Positions 1 to 11,800 of a stretch of DNA of 64,000 bases are shown piece after piece. A program made the position numbers and the translations under genes. The stretch comes from Heterobilharzia americana (Eukaryota; Platyhelminthes; Trematoda; Strigeidida; Schistosomatidae), in assembly GCA_944470555.2 (NCBI GenBank), contig OX104131.1, forward strand, positions 13,942,515 to 14,006,514, in the 5' to 3' direction. The notes under the pieces are model-generated. The model was not told where the DNA came from, did not search any database, and was given only the letters and a program-made list of their open reading frames with translations. Numbering within the stretch: position 1 is the stretch's first letter; each line of letters begins with the position of its first letter.

Positions 1-24
1 GTAATCATACTAATTTCGACATTT

Positions 25-215
25 GATTTTTGAAATAGTGAAGAATATTTGTAGCTCAGGTGGATGGTCTTCATTGTATTGTGTTATCTGAGCTGGGTTG
101 TTTAATCGTGATGCTTTCATCGTCCTTCTAACGATATCATGAGCACTAACTTCAGTATGAATTCAACACTTCACGATTAAACAACCCATCTCAGAGAACA
201 CAATATGACCAAGAC
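25..215. mobile_element. Nested pair of Penelope-like element termini
   Basis: This stretch resembles the element termini at 24634-25090 and 46490-46770, including the shared string around 'gctgggttgtttaat' and its reverse complement near 165-195. The left half is in minus orientation and contains a hammerhead-like segment whose core reads CTCATGA instead of CTGATGA, so it is probably inactive. The right half is a short plus-oriented piece without the ribozyme region. The two halves are head to head, as at 24634-25090. Confidence 0.5.
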
Positions 216-348
216 ATTTGGTTTTTATAGTTATGCCACCTTGCCACCTCATTTGAGTTGTTTTTACTGGTAGCAAAATTTTCCTTATTTCTGGCACAGG
301 TGTTGCGTCATTCTCATTACATGTATTAAGTGTTGATTCGATGAACGG

Positions 349-451
349 AAATTCAGTAATCAATCTCTCTCTCCACCTAATTATATTGGACTTAAGTACA
401 GTAGCTTTATCCAATATAATTAGGTGGAGAGAGAGATTGATTACTGAATTT
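349..451. repeat. Perfect 42-bp inverted repeat, 19-base loop
   Basis: Bases 349-390 are the exact reverse complement of 410-451, with a short loop at 391-409. This is the core of the larger palindrome. Transcribed from either strand it would form a very stable hairpin. Confidence 0.85.
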
Positions 452-596
452 TTGTTCATCAAATCATTACTCAACACATGTAATGAGAATGATGCAACAC
501 CTATACCAGAAATAGGGAAAATTTTGCTACCAATAAAAACAACTCATATGGGGTGGCGTAACTGTAAAAACCAAATGTCGAAATTAGTATGATTAC

Positions 597-3500
597 ATTG
601 ATATGATTATGAGCAACAGAGGATTTATGCTCAAAACGTCATCAAGTAAATAATACTAGATCACTGTGTGTTATAAATCAAATAAACAAATCTAATTTGG
701 GACGTTAAAACTGTACCTGAAATTCTTCTTTTAAAGCAGAACAAGACTCTTCTAAATATTTTTTCATAACGTGAAAGAAATTCACTAACACTAACAGCTT
801 GAGGCCTGTACAAAACAAAATAGAAATCAGAAAATATAAAAGTTTATAAGTTTTTAGAAGGAAATATATAACTAAATTAATCAGTCTGATATTTTCTTAA
901 GTTCGAAGGATTTACATCATGAATAATATGCTGCCTCCAAAGAATAGGCAAACATTACAACAAGTACTGAATTCGATAAACTTGTACATCATTTTAAAGA
1001 GCCATGCTTCAAATCAGTAGATCAGTGGGAAGTCAACAAATAATAAAAATTAACTAATCAGATCAATTTCTATCAAAAAAAACTGGAAGATGTAACAGAA
1101 GAATGATAACTGGGTTAAGAGTATGCAGTAATAGTTTAACGCCTCAAATGCATCACTATGACTGATTCCGTACGATAATGCTTGTGATCACCAGTTATGA
1201 AAGTCAATGTTTTTTTAATATCCTAGCAGAAAGCCTATTTATTTCATTAGAGTTCAAATGAACAGCCAGTAACTTCTTGAGTTTGCATTATTTCGTGTAT
1301 TGACCAAAATCATCTTTCTTTGAATATAGTCTTACTTCAAATAAAACAGACTACTACGGTTGATGATAGCTTAGTCTATGTAATATACAGATTATAATCA
1401 TCTGAGTTATTGAAAGTTTCTTTCGTTTGTTAATCAGCTTATTAGTAGTATATCTGAATCAGTTTAGCTAATTATATTCAAAGCTCTAGGAATTTATAAT
1501 ATATTAATGTGTCATTCACATTATCAGCATAGAATTTTTTAAACTGTCATTTCACAGAAACAGTAAAAGAAAAAAAAATATACATGTGAAATGTTTGATT
1601 CAAAATATGAAGCTTATTTCAGTAGCAAAATTCACTGGGTTATATTGAAATATTAACCATAGGTTGATTTCTATTTGGTTATAGGAGAGAATGGCAAAAA
1701 CAAAAATTCTTGTTTTCAGTCGATGTTATTTATTTTTGCTGCTTAATTGTACTCATTAGTAGTGGAAGTAAATAAGTCTACTCGATAGTGTTACATAACT
1801 AAAAAATTAAATTTTATAAACTTCTATACTTAATATGAACTTGAAGTGTTCCTAGTGTGATAAAAAATTATCTCAATTTATTAAAGTTTGTATTTTGATT
1901 TAATGTTTCAGTCTGTAACACTACTGCAATTTACTGATATAGCTTTCAATCTTAAAGGGTGAATTAATTTCTTTAAGATGACTGATGAGTTTACACGAGT
2001 GCAAAATCTATGACTAACAGAGTCTTTTACTGATTTATTACTAACATTTAAAACAATAATCAACTATGAGCAAAAATGAATTTTGAATAGCACTTTCTTG
2101 CAAATTTATACAATTTAAAGTTGAGTATTTACATTGAATTCACCATCTACTATTGCACTTTTTTTGAAAAATCACTCTGATGAAGTATACAAAAATAGTT
2201 TGAAGGAAACAAAGATTGCATAATTTGAGTTTAAACCTATTTGCTATTTAAGGAGGATTTTTTTTGGCTATCCAAAAGTTATTAAATGACTAGGCAGAGT
2301 TTGTGTCCTTCATACTAATAAAACTATAATAATAAAAATCGCAGAGAAAGGTTATAATGTTCAGAACTCTTTCACATAATCTAATACCTTCATGGTTATC
2401 TACTAGAGCTCAGACAATGTACTTTCGGAACTAGCTAGTGAACGTATGCATAGTTCTTTATTCTAATCCATCTAAAAGTGACCTTCTGCTTTTCAAATTT
2501 GGATCTAACCTAGTCCCATTGTTACTCTTCTATCTATACTTAAAATGATTACAATCAATAAATAATAATGGCACGGATATTAATATTCTTAACCTGTCAT
2601 CAGGTCACTATACTTTTAAAATGTAGTTTGCTATTCCATTTTGTGACTTTACTGACTGACTGTTCTAAATCCCAGAAAATGAAATAAATTTCTCATACAA
2701 TTTAAATACTAAAATTAACCAATCATACATGTAATTATCAATCTTGAAATACAAATAACCACTTAGATAACGAATTTTCCTTTTCTATAAAATATTATAT
2801 ATTGATGTAGGGAGAGGCTGGAAGTTAACAGAAATAAGATTTCTCCCAGTTTTTGAGCTCTGTTCTCACGTGAACATTTTACACCGACTTTTTCAAGCAT
2901 CTCAAACTTGTATAGTCAAGAATTATAGATCACATGTATACGTCTAACAGCAGTTTGAACCTATTTAGATCTTAACCTACCTGCCCCAACTTTATGCTTT
3001 CAGTAATTCTTCCAGCTAACAACACTTAAATCCTTCCAGTTTCCGTAAATTTTTGCCCTGAAACAACAGCTAACAAACTGAATCACCGATATACTCTATT
3101 TTACCTCCCATAACTGTGATACTAAATTCAAATTAGTATCTTTTTAAGTCTGAAGGATGTTTCGATTGGGAAAACAAGCCCAACCTTTCAAAACTGTGGA
3201 AATCAAAATCACGAATATGCAATATGTTTTTCAGAAACGTGCTACCAAATTGTGAGGATTCACTGAACGTCACAAAGGCAGTATGATAAATTTGCAAAAT
3301 ACACCTTATAAGAATCCGGAGACTCGATGTATAGTACTTGTGAATTCATTGATTTAGGAATAATAGTAACTTCTTGAGCAAAAGGTTCACTGGAGCATTC
3401 CACCTGTCAGTTGACAGACATTTGAGAGCTGTCCGACTGAGGATAAGTGCAAGAGTTTTCAGTATTCGTGTGTATCAGAACCTGATGCAGTTCAACTAAC

Positions 3501-4932
3501 GCATGAGATGAATTGAACGAAAACCTGTTCATTTTAACGGGGGAAACAAATAGTCTGAACATAAACAGGTTGGCAAGTAATTCCTGTCTACCGGAGGTCA
3601 TTTTGCTACTATCAACAAAGTCTTACACCGATGAGCCAGTAGCATTCATCGCTCGCCAAAATTTTGCTCATACAACCAGTAGTTTCTGACCAGCATTAAC
3701 TTTTAACATGGGTAGAGACGTTGTCTCTCAAGTCAACAGTGATCACATATCAGGCATACAGTTATAGAGCACTGTTCAAGAGAACCAGTAGGATATTATG
3801 GCTGTTTCTGAAGTACCTGCTTGTATCCCTACAATGATTTAGTATAAGAACATTTATCTCTTCCCCTTAACTTACACATGGAGTAAATGTCAGAAATACC
3901 TTCCTGTACTTGTCTAGAAGATAAAAATATAGAGTAACGAAGTTGCCAGAAGTTTATCTGAGTATGAAAGCAATCCTTAACTGGATGAAGCAATGCATAG
4001 TATCTATTCTGCCACAGAAACAGCCGTAAAATAGTTGGCAACTCATAATCAAAGGTTAGCGAAATCACCTGAATCTTCAAAGCCTCATTCAAACAGGTTA
4101 ATTAGCAAAGACTCAATGTATCTGTTCCCGATCATGATTAGGAACGAATGCATTATAAACTTCAATTGGTTAAGAATTTCTGTGATGGTAAAAAGCAATA
4201 GTAAGTAATGAAAGCAAGAGATGCAGAAGCAATCGGAATGAGTCATCTAGGGAAAAAAATGATGCGGAAGCAACCGACCGTTAGTAATAATAGCCAGTTT
4301 TCTTGGGCTGTTAAAATGATTAGCACGAAAAGGATGATGGTCAATAAGGGAAAGAAAGGACTTCGCTAACCTTTGATAAAGGGCGTGTAAAACGTTAAGG
4401 AAAACCCTTTGGATAACAACGTATCTGGCTCTCAGCAAGGCTTCAGTTGTCCAGCTACCTATAATCTTATATTTTGCCAGGAACTGATTAAAACTCTTTT
4501 GAAACCATTTTATTTAATCTACATATGAAACTTTTTTTCTGTCTGCTCCAGTTATTCTCAGCAAAGAATTAACTATAACTGATAACTGTGTCTTATTATC
4601 TGATGATCATCTTCATGATATCGATGATTAAATAATTTTTCCTTCAGACTCAGTGACGTGATAAAGATGGTTAATTAACTCACTGTTTCAGATTGTTTTT
4701 TTCATTTTCATATACTAATTGACTGAGTGTAGTTTATCAAACGTAACAATCATGCTAATATCTTACAGAAATGTATAGGTAATGTGGTCTGCTAATCTAC
4801 GATAATATTCTATAACTGATTTACACAAATATTCTTAACAAAAAAATGATTAACCAGATCTAATAAATCAAAATTAAATGATAACAAAACCTGCATCACA
4901 TTTGTTAATTATCATAAAATATTGAGGGGTTG
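597..4932. other. AT-rich non-coding stretch, no gene supported
   Basis: Only short reading frames without recognisable motifs occur here. A less AT-rich part at about 3380-4450 has a few minus-strand frames of 60-90 codons but no family signature or convincing splice signals. It may be an old unrecognised repeat. Confidence 0.5.
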
Positions 4933-5007
4933 TGGAGATTTGGAATTATTTCAAGTTGTTATTCATCGAAGACTGACATCAGTTGGAGGAACAAAGGAAA
5001 CCTGGGA

Positions 5008-5053
5008 GCACTGGACAGCTGTTTCGTCCTAGTATGGGACTCCTCAGCAGTGC
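5008..5053 (-). ncRNA. Hammerhead ribozyme motif in SINE (left copy)
   Basis: Read on the minus strand: stem I GCACTG pairs with CAGTGC. The core CTGAGGA is followed by stem II GTCC/GGAC with a seven-base loop, then GAAA. Stem III is the palindrome ACAGCTGT, and the cleavable C follows it. All conserved hammerhead core positions are present. Stem III has no loop, so efficient folding may need two RNA copies. Confidence 0.75.
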
Positions 5054-5308
5054 GCACCCACGACCCCACCAGCAGGGATCGAACCCGCGACCTTCAGGTT
5101 CCGCGACCAGTGCGTTACCATTGAGCCACTGGGTCAGAATCCAATGCTCCATATTTCCAACTTCTGTTAGCTCACGATATAGCGCAGACCGCCACCCAAT
5201 GTCATCGTTGAGTATTTGTCCTCACGGCCATCAGGCTTTGACTCCACCGCGCTGGTCGCGGAACCTGAAGGTCGCGGGTTCGATCCCTGCTGGTGGGGTC
5301 GTGGGTGC

Positions 5309-5354
5309 GCACTGCTGAGGAGTCCCATACTAGGACGAAACAGCTGTCCAGTGC
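5309..5354 (+). ncRNA. Hammerhead ribozyme motif in SINE (right copy)
   Basis: This is the plus-strand counterpart of the motif at 5008-5053 and is identical over the ribozyme: stem I GCACTG/CAGTGC, core CTGAGGA, stem II GTCC/GGAC, GAAA, palindromic stem III ACAGCTGT, and cleavage expected after the following C. Confidence 0.75.
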
Positions 5355-5416
5355 TCCCAGGTTTCCTTTGTTCCTCCAACTGATGTCAGTCTTCTATGAA
5401 TAACAACTTGAAATAT

Positions 5417-7751
5417 CATAAAATAGTTGGATAACTCAAAGAAAAACATTTTACCCTATGAAGGTACACTTGATGAATTCAAGTTTCATTTGGAAATATC
5501 AGTATATTCTCGTCCTAAATTCATCTTTATCTGTGATACTTGTATTTTTTAAAATGAAAATCCAACTGTTTTTGTTTACTGCTTATTTTGAACTCAAACA
5601 CATATAACACTTCATATGAATAATTACCGACGCATTGGATTTCATATCATTTACTGAATGTTTAGTAGCAGTGAAATGTAGGATCCACATTTGGTTTGAT
5701 TATAAAATCGTCAGTCAGACTCACATGTATCTCAGTGTAACTATGGTTCTGCTGGAGGTTAAAAACAACGGATAGAACTTCAAACCTTAGAACATTATCT
5801 ACCAGACTATTCAGTTACAAGAGCCAAGGATTGTGAAGTTTGTTTCAGTGTTATTTAGTTATTCGTACAATTTGCTGCCTTTAGTGTACTGAACTGAAGT
5901 ATTTAATCTTTGTTAGCATATGTAGGTAAAATCAGTCAATAAGTCCCGGATAGAATGATGTATACATTCTAGCTACCATAAGTAAAATGATGTCTAAATG
6001 AAACTCGAGACATCATTGAATCATTTATTCAGATGTAATCCAGTTGAACAAGTGACAGAGACTTATGAGTATAAGAAAATAAACGTAATCAGAAAAATTG
6101 TTGTTCTCTGGCTTCATATACTAATAAACATCCTTATTTCAAAATAATCACTCACTTAAGCTTGTGCATAAGTCCAGTGACAGCACTTACTCATTGGCTA
6201 ATAATCAATTACTACAACTTTTTATTTTTCAGGTCATATTATAAGGTCAAGGTGTTTTTACTGTATTAAACAGTATTTTCACTGTTTCTCCAGCTATACT
6301 AAATAAACTTTTTATTTACACTTACAAAAAGGAGAATCCAAACGCCCATCATTAAGTCAAGTAACTTTATTATTTCGCAGTTTGGTAGAACCCATGTGAA
6401 AGTTTTGAGTCAATCTTCTCCTAAACCTTTAACTCATCGATACCTTTTTAACAATACACTTAAAACTTATGTACAATGTCATCCGAAAAGTGAAGTTTTG
6501 CAAATAATCCAGATCTAGGACGAGGTTAGTTGTAACTTGAAAAATGGCCAAGTGGGAAAATGTCAAATTTCACACCTCTATAGTGGTGAAATTTTCTACA
6601 ATATTGCAGATACTTCATCTACGCTGATGAATACCAGGAAGTATAAAACCTAAGTCAAACATCTTTCACTACAGACTTACTCAAAGCTAGCACACCTTTT
6701 TAAACTACAAAAAATGATTATAGACGGAATAACTTTGAGCTGAACTCTGGTACTGATAATATTTAAGGTTTAGGATAAACAATCGGAGTTGATGCAGTGC
6801 AACAGCTTAATTTAAAGGTTTCTGGATTCAGAGTGAATAAACTAGTACTTATAGCCTCCTAGAAGTGTTAGCGTGAAACTCGAAAAGTGTACTTTCATAT
6901 GAGATTAGTTTTTTAATCTGACCTACAATGGTTTCGTATTATTTACTGCGTGAAGTTTATGTAGTACTTCAGAAGTTTGTGTTGATGATAGTGTCTAGAA
7001 TGACAATGACAGATTCACGATTAAACTATCCAGAACATTACATCATCAAAATTACATGGTTCACTTACAGTTCACTTAGCTAAGTCATGGTTTCTCTTTT
7101 TCTTAGAATTTCGTATATTTGTCTTTAAAATCCAAGGGCTATTTAAATTTCATAGATGTGATGGAACTTAGTCAACTGGAAGAATCAGCAGGTTAATTTA
7201 TTTTCGCGAAAAATCTCATTTAAATTTTACAGACGCAAGATTTATGTTGATCTATAGTACTGTATTTCCTTGGGAATATAGAATTTGAATCCTGCTTATG
7301 GGGTAGTATATGCTATACTTTTTTACAACTCCAATATCCTACTTTATCTAGATCTGGTTCATTCGAAATTAAGTAACTATTCTGAAGACTATACGTTAAA
7401 GTATGTTGTTGTTCCACCTACTTTTTTTACGAGGTAACTTTTCACCCAGTAACAACATAGTGCAACCCTTTAGTACAATTCATTTCAGATAAAATAAAAG
7501 GATATTCTACAGGATTCCGAATAAAAATACTTTCCTCCAGTAATCTGTTAATCTCATTATAACATTCTGTTAACATTTGGTAAGACTTTATTTTTTCTTA
7601 CTTCATTTCATTACAGCTCATCAAAAAATGCAGTAAAAGCTGTCAGAGAAATAAGTAATTTCCGAATGTATAGTGACCTTTAGAGGGTTAGCCTTATAAC
7701 GTTATATTAGATGAAGGGCGATTTTCTCTCTAAGGCAAAACTATATTCACG
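5417..7751. other. AT-rich non-coding stretch
   Basis: No reading frame, RNA gene or repeat family is recognised in this interval. Confidence 0.5.
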
Positions 7752-8757
7752 ATTTTATCATTATTTTTCGATTGGGTTCCTAGTGGAACATAGGGCTTCA
7801 GCAGCACACTTCCGTTGCACTCTGTCCTCTGCAGTCTTTTCAACTTTGCTCCACGACTGTCCACGACCTTTCATTTCTTCCTCATATGATCTCCTCCATG
7901 TCACCCTCAGCTGAGACACCCAACTCGTCATTTCCCCTTTGGAATCTACTCAAGGGCCTGGTGCATGATATCCCCAGACGACCTTCTCAGTGTATGCCCA
8001 ATCCATCTCCACTTTCTTCTGCATATTTGTTGGGTGATAGGTTTTTGGTTGGTTCGACGAAAGCCGGAGTTCCTTGTTGCCTATTATTTCTGGCTATTTG
8101 ATCTTCAGTGTCGAGTGAGCGTAGGGAGCTGTTGATGAAAATCTGTAGTTTGTTGGTTAGGTTACTCCCGTTCATGGAGATTGGTGCTTGTTGTTGATGG
8201 TTTTTTTGGTTGAGTATCTTCATCATCTCTATCTTCTCTACATTCACTTGAAGTTCCGTCTTCGACGCCTCTTCTGTTTACTTGTTAGTTTTCGCCTGTA
8301 GATCTTCGAGGTTGTGCAACATAAAAAATAAATCATCGGCGAAATCCAAATCTTCTTCTGAGGCCTTTTCATAGGTCAAGCCAGCGTATACTCATCTTCT
8401 CCCTCCTCACGATTTGTTGCATGGTCCAGTCTGCCACAATCAAGAAGGTCATAGGTGATAGATAGCAGACAGCCTTGTCTTACTCCTGTCTCCACTTCGA
8501 AGGCGTCACGGAGCTTTCCATTGTGAATCACTTGGCATGTCACGTCTTCATATAGATGTTGAATGGGGTTAATACAGATTTGTGGCACTCCGTAGTGTTG
8601 AAGCAACTGCCAAATTACTTATCGGTCGATGCTGTTGAAGGCCTTTACTAAGTCAATGAAGTTGAGACATAGTTGAGTTGACGGCCATTCTGCACTCTGT
8701 TCTATGATGATGGGAAGCGATACAATGTGATCCGCACATGATTTGTTCTCCCGGTGG
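7752..8757 (-). pseudogene. 5'-truncated, decayed RTE retrotransposon copy (inverted)
   Basis: Read on the minus strand, this matches the 3' third of the intact element at 8882-12099, from within the reverse transcriptase region to the end of the ORF. Recognisable pieces include the 'YGVPQ' region, 'CQVIHNGKL' and 'TGVRQGCLL' near 8376-8606, and the C-terminal 'RNPI' end near 7770. It ends in a short A/T-rich tail, as RTE elements do. Frameshifts and stops break the frame, and the FADD catalytic region is damaged. It is 5'-truncated at about 8757, which is usual for target-primed reverse transcription. It points away from the intact copy, so the two share inverted homology of roughly 1 kb. 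Confidence 0.85.
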
Positions 8758-8767
8758 CTAGCCAAAT

Positions 8768-8792
8768 TATATATATATATATATATATATAT
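8768..8792. repeat. (TA)n microsatellite
   Basis: An uninterrupted TA repeat lies directly at the truncated 5' end of the inverted RTE fragment. Confidence 0.9.
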
Positions 8793-8869
8793 TCACTACC
8801 AAGCTATAAATGCTGCAACCATACAATGCTTCGTTCCTATTGAAGTTGATAGGATAATACAATTTAATC

Positions 8870-8881
8870 AGTATGACAGAA
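8870..8881 (+). repeat. Target-site duplication, left (AGTATGACAGAA)
   Basis: This 12-base string recurs exactly at 12100-12111 and flanks the RTE element on both sides. It is the expected footprint of target-primed reverse transcription. Confidence 0.85.
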
Positions 8882-11800
8882 ACCTCGCCTGGCTAACTAG
8901 TTAACTAGTTACTAGCCGGTCCTAAGCCCGGGTAAAGAGGGAAGGTTGGGCATAGGGCTAGCAACCCTACTCCGTAAAACAAATCTAACCGCTAAAGAAA
9001 CTTCAAAGCACAAACAAAATATAAAAAATGAAAACAAACTTATTCCCCGCTGGAATCGGAGAGGCGAAATGACGCCAGTTGGTGAAAGCCTTCGGGAAGC
9101 CAATTGGCCGATGTGTCTTCTCTCGATGAAAGCGAAAGTAAACGTGGGGACATGGAATGTCCGCACGATGTTTGAACCCAGTAAGGCAGCCCAGATTGCA
9201 AAGGAGATGAGAAGGTATAACATCGAAGTGCTTGGGATTTGCGAAAGCAGATGGAATGGGAGTGGACTCTCCAAACTGTCAACTGGAGAATCAATAATCT
9301 ACTCCGGTCACCCAGACGCCAACCACGAGCACACTGAGGGAGTGGCTATCATGATGTCCTCAAGAGCATCGAAGGCTCTCATGCAGTGGGAACCAATCTC
9401 CTCCAGGATCATGACAGCAAGATTCAACTCAAAAGGAAGAAAGGTCACAATCATACAATGTTATGCACCTACAAATAATGCAGAGCAAGAGAAAAAGGAG
9501 GAATTCTACAGACAACTTCAATCAACACTGGACAAGACGTCAGTTGGCGATATCAAAATTCTGATGGGCGACATGAATGCCAAACTGGGAGGGGACAACA
9601 CGGGAAGAGAACTAACCATGGGTCGAGAGGCGCTAGGTGAAATGAATGAGAATGGAGAATTGTTTGCAGAATTCTGCGCATTCAACGATTTGGTGATTGG
9701 AGGCAGTGTGTTCAGGCACAAAGATATCCACAAAGCGACATGGATTTCACCAGATGGACACACTAAAAATCAAATCGACTTTATCTCAATCTCAAGAAAA
9801 TGGAGACGCAGTCTACTTAACACAAGGTCAAGAAGAGGAGCAGATGTAGGTTCAGACCACTACCTAGTGCAAGGAACCTTCCAAATCAAGTTAAAAGCCT
9901 TCAAGGAAGCTGGTGATAGACCTCAACCCAAGTACAACACTCGGAAACTGAAGGATGAAACTACAAAGGAGATCTTCAAGGCAGCCATCAAGACAAAATG
10001 GGAGACATCGAGCAACATCCCTGAAGAAACCTGTGTGGAAGAACACTGGAAGTCTTTGAAAGCTATGTGGAAAGAAACCTGCACAACAGTATTAGGAAGG
10101 AAGAAGAAAGAAGACAAGGAATGGATCTCGACGGATACCTGGAAGCTGATAGAGGAGAGGAGGATGGTGAAGCAGAAGATAAACCAGTGCAAGGATGCTC
10201 AACGACAAGAGGAACTGAGCACAATGTATAAAACACTGGACAAAGAAGTGAAGAAGAGTGCACGCAACGACAAAAGACACTTCTACGAAACACTGGCAAG
10301 TGAAGCAGAACAGGCTGCAGGTAAGAGAGACCTGACGACATTGTATCAAATAACCAGGTTGCTGTCAGGGAAGAGACCAACACAGATGAAACCAATAAAA
10401 GATGAAGAAGGAAATTTAATTACAAAAGAAGAGAAACAGAGGAAACGATGGGCCGACCACTTCAAGAAGCTCTTGAATCGACCACCACCTGCACTTCGTC
10501 CAGAAATACCACCTGCAGCCGCTGAACTACAAGTGAACATTAATCCCCCAACGAAAATGGAAGTCCTGAACGCCATAAAGCTACTGAAATGTGGGAAAGC
10601 AGCAGGACCAGATGGAATACCGCCAGAAGCACTGAAAACAGATGCAGAGACAACAGCGGCCATGCTCACACCACTATTGCAGAAGGTGTGGAAGGAAGAG
10701 AAGGTACCTGACGATTGGAAGAAGGGTTACCTTGTCAAACTGCCGAAGAAGGGAGACCTCAGTGCTTGCAAGAACTGGCGCGGAATCACTCTCCTGTCCA
10801 CCCCAAGTAAAATATTAAGCCGCATCATCCTGGAGAGGCTAAGGGATGCACTGGATTCAAAACTACGACCGGAACAGGCAGGCTTCAGGAAGTACAAATC
10901 ATGTGCAGACCAAATTGCAACGCTTCGCATCATCATAGAACAGAGCATAGAATGGCAATCACCTCTCCACCTCAACTTCATCGACTTTGAGAAGGCCTTT
11001 GACAGCGTCGACCGAGAAGTAATTTGGAAACTGCTTCAATACTACGGAGTGCCGCAAACCTTTATCCGCCTCATTCAACAACTATATGAAGATGCCACAT
11101 GCCAAGTAATCCACAATGGGAAGCTCAGTGATGCCTTTGAAGTGAAGACAGGAGTGAAACAAGGTTGCCTACTATCACCCATGATATTCTTGATTGTGGT
11201 GGACTGGATCATGCAGCAAACAGTAGGCAGCGAGAAGAGGGGGATACACTGGACGACGGAAAAGAACCTAGAAGACTTGGATTTCGCCGATGACTTATGC
11301 CTAATGTCACATAAACTTGAAGATCTGCAGGCAAAAACTAACAAGTTGATAGAAGAGGCAGCGAAGACGGGACTTCAGGTGAATATAGAGAAGACAGAAG
11401 TGATGAAGATACCGCACCACCACCATCAACAACAACAACAACAAACTCCAATCACTGTCAACGGGAGAAACTTGAAGGAAGTAACCTCCTTCACTTATCT
11501 AGGAAGCACTGTTTCAACTACAGGCGGGACGGACGAGGACGTCAAAGTCAGAATCGGAAAAGCAAGACAGGCATTCATTAGCCTGAAACCAGTGTGGAGA
11601 TCTTCTGCACTCAGCATGCGGAACAAGATACGGATTTTCAACACCAACGTCAAGTCAGTGCTCTTGTATGGCTCAGAGACTTGGCGCGTCACGAAAGGTA
11701 TTTCCAATAAACTACAGACATTCATCAACAACTGCTTACGCTCGCTGCTGAAGATCAGATGGCCAGAAAAAATAAGCAACAAGGAACTCTGGGAACGAAC

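Larger units (their letters stand above)
1..596. repeat. Fold-back (palindromic) repeat with nested Penelope-like terminus
   Basis: The first 24 bases reappear as an exact reverse complement at 573-596, forming terminal inverted repeats. Inside them, about 216-390 pairs with 410-576, so this part is one large imperfect hairpin. The left arm is interrupted at about 25-215 by a different sequence. The left terminus begins at the first base of the window, so the element could extend further. It encodes no credible protein: the two reading frames of about 80-100 codons here are the two arms of the palindrome. A fold-back transposon-like element is the simplest reading, but no family is recognised. 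Confidence 0.6.
4933..5416. mobile_element. Head-to-head pair of tRNA-headed SINEs with hammerhead ribozymes
   Basis: A minus-oriented SINE copy (about 4933-5240) is joined to a 5'-truncated plus-oriented copy (about 5241-5416), giving a palindrome with arms of about 170 bp. The head resembles a pol III tRNA promoter: an A-box-like 'tggctcaatggtaacg' and a B-box 'ggttcgatccc', followed by the hammerhead segment and a tail containing 'cctttgttcctccaactgat'. Related copies lie at 37930-38590, 49790-49960 and 53750-53897. The tRNA-like part does not form a genuine tRNA gene. Open frames in this palindrome are mirror images of the SINE, not genes. Confidence 0.75.

Noticed and set aside
163..592. 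Two similar frames of 104 and 83 codons on opposite strands
   Set aside because: They are the two arms of the palindrome and share sequence only for that reason.
5041..5320. tRNA gene suggested by A-box and B-box sequences
   Set aside because: The boxes belong to the tRNA-derived SINE head; no complete tRNA cloverleaf or anticodon arm is evident.
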